Source: Podochytrium sp. JEL0797 (taxonomy: Eukaryota > Chytridiomycota > Chytridiomycetes > Chytridiales > Chytriomycetaceae). Taken from it: a stretch of DNA of 10,654 nt. A program made the translations under genes and the position numbers. The stretch spans positions 1 through 10,654 of the forward strand of contig JADGJG010000942.1 of assembly GCA_027596195.1 (NCBI GenBank). Direction: 5' to 3'. The notes beneath the pieces are model-generated. The model searched no databases. It was not told where the DNA came from and worked only from the letters and a program-made list of their open reading frames with translations. This document shows positions 7,539 through 10,654 of the stretch, in pieces (the first letter of the stretch is position 1; every line of letters starts with the position of its first letter).

Positions 7539-9702
7539 GTCATCCTGCTGGCGCTCGGGACCCACCAAGGAGTTGCTGTGCAACCGGTGCTGGCTGGCCT
7601 GGAAGCGCGGGTCCGTGCGCCTGGCGTGCGGAGTGCAGTTTGCGAAGCAGGGTAGAAGCAGGGCGGTAGAGGAAGTGCCTGAGGCAGAGCCAGCGAGTGC
7701 AAAGAAGAAGCTGCCGCCGAAGCGAAGCCACAAGAAGGTGCGTCCAAACAACACCCCATTCAAACAACCCCATTCAAACATCCCCATCGGTGAAACAGAA
7801 GCCAGCGCCATCCTCCTCTTCCAAACAAGGCGTTTCGAAGCGAAAGCGTCTGCGCAAAAAGCCCAAGGCAAAGCAAGTCCAAACAAAACAACGCGAAAAC
7901 ATCGACAACGAAAACGACGACGAAGATGATCCAAACAAAGTTTACTGTTACTGCAGAAAGACTTATGATCCGGATCTGTTTTACATCCAGGTACTCTCCT
8001 TCTTCCTTCTACTCCTATCTGACACTCAATTCAGTGCGATGGCTGCGACGAATGGTACCACGGAATCTGCGCAAACATGAGCGAATCAGACGCTGACCGC
8101 ATCTTTCTCTGGTTCTGCCGCCTCTGCGAACGCGACTCGGGCCGTCGCCCTGTTTTCAAAAAATTCTGTGCCGCATGGGTCCACGGCGAATCTTACCGCC
8201 AGCAGCAAAAATCCCTGCGCGAGATATACCACTCCCAAATCGAAGTCATTCGCGCAGCCCCTCCTCCCTCCGTCTCTCTCGTGACAAGCATCCCAGATTC
8301 CCCTACCTCTGTCCCGGGCCTAGACTTTTTTGGATCCATCTCGGACACGCCCCCAGCCGATTCACCGGAATCTCCACCACCATCCCCGACCTCCCTCCCA
8401 ACCCTCCCAAAAGACGATACCAGCCTCCCCACCCTCGACCTCGACGACGGCGTCGTGTCCGAAATCATTGACATCGAAACCACCAGCAGCGCCGCACCCA
8501 CACCCCCCCTCCCACGCCGCGTATCCCTCCGCCACGCAACAGGCCCCACCCGAATCGCCTCAAAACCCGCACCCCCAGCCTCCACATCAGCCCACACCCC
8601 CTCCGAATGCTCCGATTCGGACAACTCCGATTCAGAAGACCCACCCACACCCCCCCACCTCCTTCAATACCTCCACACCCTCGACACAACCCACATCCTC
8701 TCCTCCACTTACACCACCCCTTCGACATGTCTCAAATACCTCCCGGACCCAGCACCGCCCTCCACCACCACCTCCACCACCTCCCCAACCCCAACCGTGT
8801 CCCACGCCCTCACGTCACGGTACTGCACCCCCGATTGCGGGCTCAGCGTGTCCCAGCACGCGTTGGACATGCATAAAGGAAGTCTTCCACGCAGAGTAAC
8901 CGTCACACCGCGCATGCAAGCCGTGCTCGACCGCGGTGAGGACCTGCACAGTCTCGAAGCGTTCGACGCGCTCGATAGCGAGCGGTTGCGGGGGTTGTGT
9001 GAGGAACGGGTTGAGGTGCGGAAGCGGGTGGAAGGTTGGGAGAGGGGGAGGTGGGAGGTGGATGTATGTGCGGGGCGGAAAGGGGTTGTGGATTGGTATG
9101 TTGTGGGTGGGGAGGGGGGGGAGGAGGGGAAGGAGAATTGTGGGCAGGTTGTGGTTGGGAGGGGGAAGAGAAGGAAGGGGGGGAAGGAGATGGGTGGGGA
9201 GGGGGAGGTGGGGGAGGAGGGGGTGGTGGGTGGGTGGGAGAGGAAGGAGGTTTGTGGGTTTGATTCGAGGATTGTGGATGTGTGGTTTAAGGCGGTGGAT
9301 GAGGGTGAGGTTGTTGCTGTTTTGAATGATGATGCGGAGGAGAGTGGGGGTGAGGAGGAGGAGCAAGGAGAAGATGAGTTGAAGGGGTTGGATCTGGAGG
9401 CGTTGTCGGGCGCAACGTGCTTGGAGGATGTGCGGAACGCAGTTCCGGAGACAATGTGTTTGGTGGCGGCTGAGAGTTGTCGATGCCATGGAGGGTGGAT
9501 GCAGTTGAAGGTCGAGGAGGCCGAGTTGCGGATTGAGATTCTGGTGAGTTTGTCGTGCTTTGATGGCAAAAACGCGAATTCGGACTGATGAAGATTTTTT
9601 TGGTATGTACAGATGAAGCGGATGAGCGAGATTGTTGCGGAAGAGAGTGCGATTGTGGAGCGGATGCGCAAGCGACGGGCGCTGATGGGACTGACGATTT
9701 GA
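7480..9702 (+). CDS. GATA zinc finger fused to Spp1/CFP1-like PHD protein (putative COMPASS subunit), 4 exons, 682 aa
   Basis: Exons 7480-7737, 7799-7990, 8035-9543 and 9613-9702 total 2049 nt in frame. Introns are 61, 44 and 69 nt. Residues 13-37 form a GATA-type finger: C13-x2-C16-x17-C34-x2-C37 with WRSGP and LCNRCW. Residues 80-130 are Lys/Arg-rich (a likely nuclear signal). Residues 136-181 are a canonical C4HC3 PHD finger (C136, C138, C151, C154, H159, C162, C178, C181) with CDGCDEWYHG, the Spp1/CFP1 type that reads H3K4me3 for the Set1/COMPASS methyltransferase (family knowledge). RYCTPDCG at about 412-419, a coiled region after it, VCGFDSR at about 556, and CRCHGGW at about 632 followed by a coil (ELRIEILMKRM) match the C-terminal layout of CFP1/Spp1. 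Residues about 190-400 are a Pro/Ser/Thr-rich linker and about 480-550 a Gly/Glu/Val-rich insert. A TGA directly precedes the ATG. No CXXC domain is present. Confidence 0.85.
7753..7780 (+). repeat. Perfect 14-bp tandem duplication inside an intron
   Basis: The unit ACCCCATTCAAACA occurs twice in a row (7753-7766 and 7767-7780) in the first intron of the GATA-PHD gene. This intron lacks a clear CTAAC-type branch motif, unlike most introns here. The duplication may be recent. Confidence 0.9.
9030..9250 (+). repeat. G-run-rich low-complexity coding tract (G-quadruplex potential)
   Basis: Within exon 3 of the GATA-PHD gene, runs of three to seven G recur every few bases on the sense strand (for example GGGGAGGGGGGGGAGG at about 9110-9125). 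They encode Gly, Glu, Arg and Val. Such spacing can form G-quadruplexes in the DNA or transcript (inference). The same exon is C-rich at 8240-8820, so the two halves could also pair. Confidence 0.7.
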
Positions 9703-10005
9703 CGTTATTTATTTTAAAAAGGGGGAGGGAAGAGAGGTGTAATTAAAAATGACACACTGAAAACGATGATAAAGAAAGATCAATCTCTCTTTGCGTGTCT
9801 GCATTTTCCCCGATTTTTTCACGATTTTTTCACGTATTACGAATTTTCGTGAAAAGGGCCCCCACTGCCGCACGCCTCACCACCGCATTCTCGCCGCATT
9901 CTCACCCAGGATCAGATCGTAACCAAACAACGCATTCGATTCCGAATTCCCGCCTGGATCGCCTCTCGAAAAAGATAGTGACTCCCCGACACCTGCCCCG
10001 ACACT
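9703..10005. other. Tandem intergenic region between the GATA-PHD and flippase genes
   Basis: It holds the 3' UTR of the GATA-PHD gene (AT-rich, TTATTTATTTTAAAAA at about 9706-9720, then AATTAAAAATG) and the promoter of the P4-ATPase gene. The only notable elements are a tandem 11-mer and an inverted repeat at 9811-9855. No gene is seen. Confidence 0.5.
9811..9855. promoter_or_regulatory. Tandem 11-mer plus 8-bp inverted repeat upstream of the flippase gene
   Basis: CGATTTTTTCA occurs twice in tandem (9811-9821, 9822-9832). TTTTCACG (9827-9834) is mirrored by CGTGAAAA (9848-9855) across a 13-base spacer. It lies about 150 bases upstream of the flippase ATG, where transcription factors would bind. 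The role is inferred from position and symmetry only. Confidence 0.4.
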
Positions 10006-10654
10006 ATGGCCGAACAGACCAACTCACCTGCATTGGTCCCGAAAAAGAAGCTCCGCTTCCGTCTGCCAAAGGGCTTTCGACGTAACGAGGAGGAGGATGT
10101 GCAATGGGAATCTTTCACACCCCTGGCCCCACATCACATCAAACGCTTCCAAAACTACATTCGGACCACGAAATACACTCTCCTTTCCTTCTTTCCCATG
10201 TTCCTTTACTCCCAGGTACTGATCTAGTCTCCCTGTTGTTGTTGTTTTTCGGCCCAGGCAATTTTCTAATTTGATTTGACGTATTTACAATCGCACTTGC
10301 CGTCGCACTTCCTCAGTTCTCTCGCTTCTACAACATTTATTTCCTCTTGGGTGCTCTCTCCTCCATCTATCCGACTGCCGCCCTCTCCCCCTTCTCCCAA
10401 GTTTCCCCCCTCCTGATTGTTCTGATCGTCGCCGCCGTCAAAGACATTATCGAAGATTACGGCCGCTTCCGCAGCGACGTACAAGCCAACTCGAAACTCT
10501 GCACAGTCGTTCGCGATGGCGTCATGATCCAGCTCAAAGCCGAAGATTTGGCCAAGGGCGATTTGATTCGAATCGACAAGAACGAGAAGCTGTCGGTGGA
10601 TGCGATTCTGATTTCGTCGGCTCATGAGGATGGGACGTGTTTTGTGGAGACGGC
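10006..10654 (+). CDS. P4-type ATPase (phospholipid flippase), N-terminal part, cut by window end
   Basis: P4-ATPases move aminophospholipids from the outer or lumenal to the cytosolic leaflet using ATP, usually with a CDC50 partner (family knowledge). Exon 1 (10006-10215) gives 70 residues and exon 2 starts at 10317 and runs off the window. The 101-nt intron has a GTACTG donor, TCTAAT and CCTCAG. The basic N-terminus (KKKLRFRLPKGFRR) precedes the family's entry motif NYIRTTKYTLLSFFPMFLYS, then FSRFYNIYFLLGA (first membrane segment), PLLIVLIVAAVKDIIEDYGR (second segment and the KD-x-x-ED motif), and the start of the actuator domain (VVRDGVMIQLKAEDLAKGDL, then CFVET). The next expected residues, around the DGET motif and the phosphorylated Asp, lie beyond the window. 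The ATG follows ACACT and is the first in frame. Codons shift from C-ending to G-ending along exon 2. Confidence 0.93.

Noticed and set aside
8709..9671. Long minus-strand open frame of 320 codons
   Set aside because: It is antisense to the GATA-PHD exon. Its Ser/Thr/Pro-rich content is the mirror of the G-rich sense codons, with no domain and no introns supporting it.

Overview
The window is eukaryotic nuclear DNA. Its genes are split by short GT-AG introns of about 44 to 143 nt, often with a CTAAC, TTAAC or CTAAT branch-like motif and an AG acceptor. Gene spacing is a few hundred bases. No bacterial-style operons, tRNA, rRNA, CRISPR array or intact mobile element was found. The gene set (an AVL9-family secretory protein, an Spp1/CFP1-type COMPASS subunit, a two-RRM protein and a P4-ATPase flippase) and the compact introns suggest a fungus or a close fungal relative, perhaps an early-diverging zoosporic lineage. 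That placement is inference.

Layout. Positions 1-1301 hold a plus-strand protein-like region. Its 3' part (about 675-1301, with one good intron) is coherent, but upstream the coding signal hops between frames, so it is either decayed or misread. It converges on a well-resolved minus-strand AVL9-like gene (4544 to 1659, 11 exons, 702 aa). Upstream on the same strand is a two-exon, two-RRM protein (5918 to 4978, 292 aa). The plus strand then carries a doubtful short ORF (from 6294), a small four-exon gene whose core resembles SelK-family membrane proteins (6895-7538), a four-exon gene joining an N-terminal GATA-type zinc finger to an Spp1/CFP1-like body (7480-9702, 682 aa), and the 5' end of a P4-ATPase (10006 to the window edge).

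The genes do not form one pathway. AVL9, the flippase and the SelK-like protein all belong to the endomembrane system. The GATA-PHD protein belongs to chromatin (H3K4 methylation), and the RRM protein to RNA metabolism.

The two most interesting signals are the GATA finger fused to an Spp1/CFP1-type protein, and a repeated composition pattern. In several long exons, on either strand, the sense strand starts C-rich with C-ending codons and switches to G-rich with G-ending codons toward the exon's 3' end.
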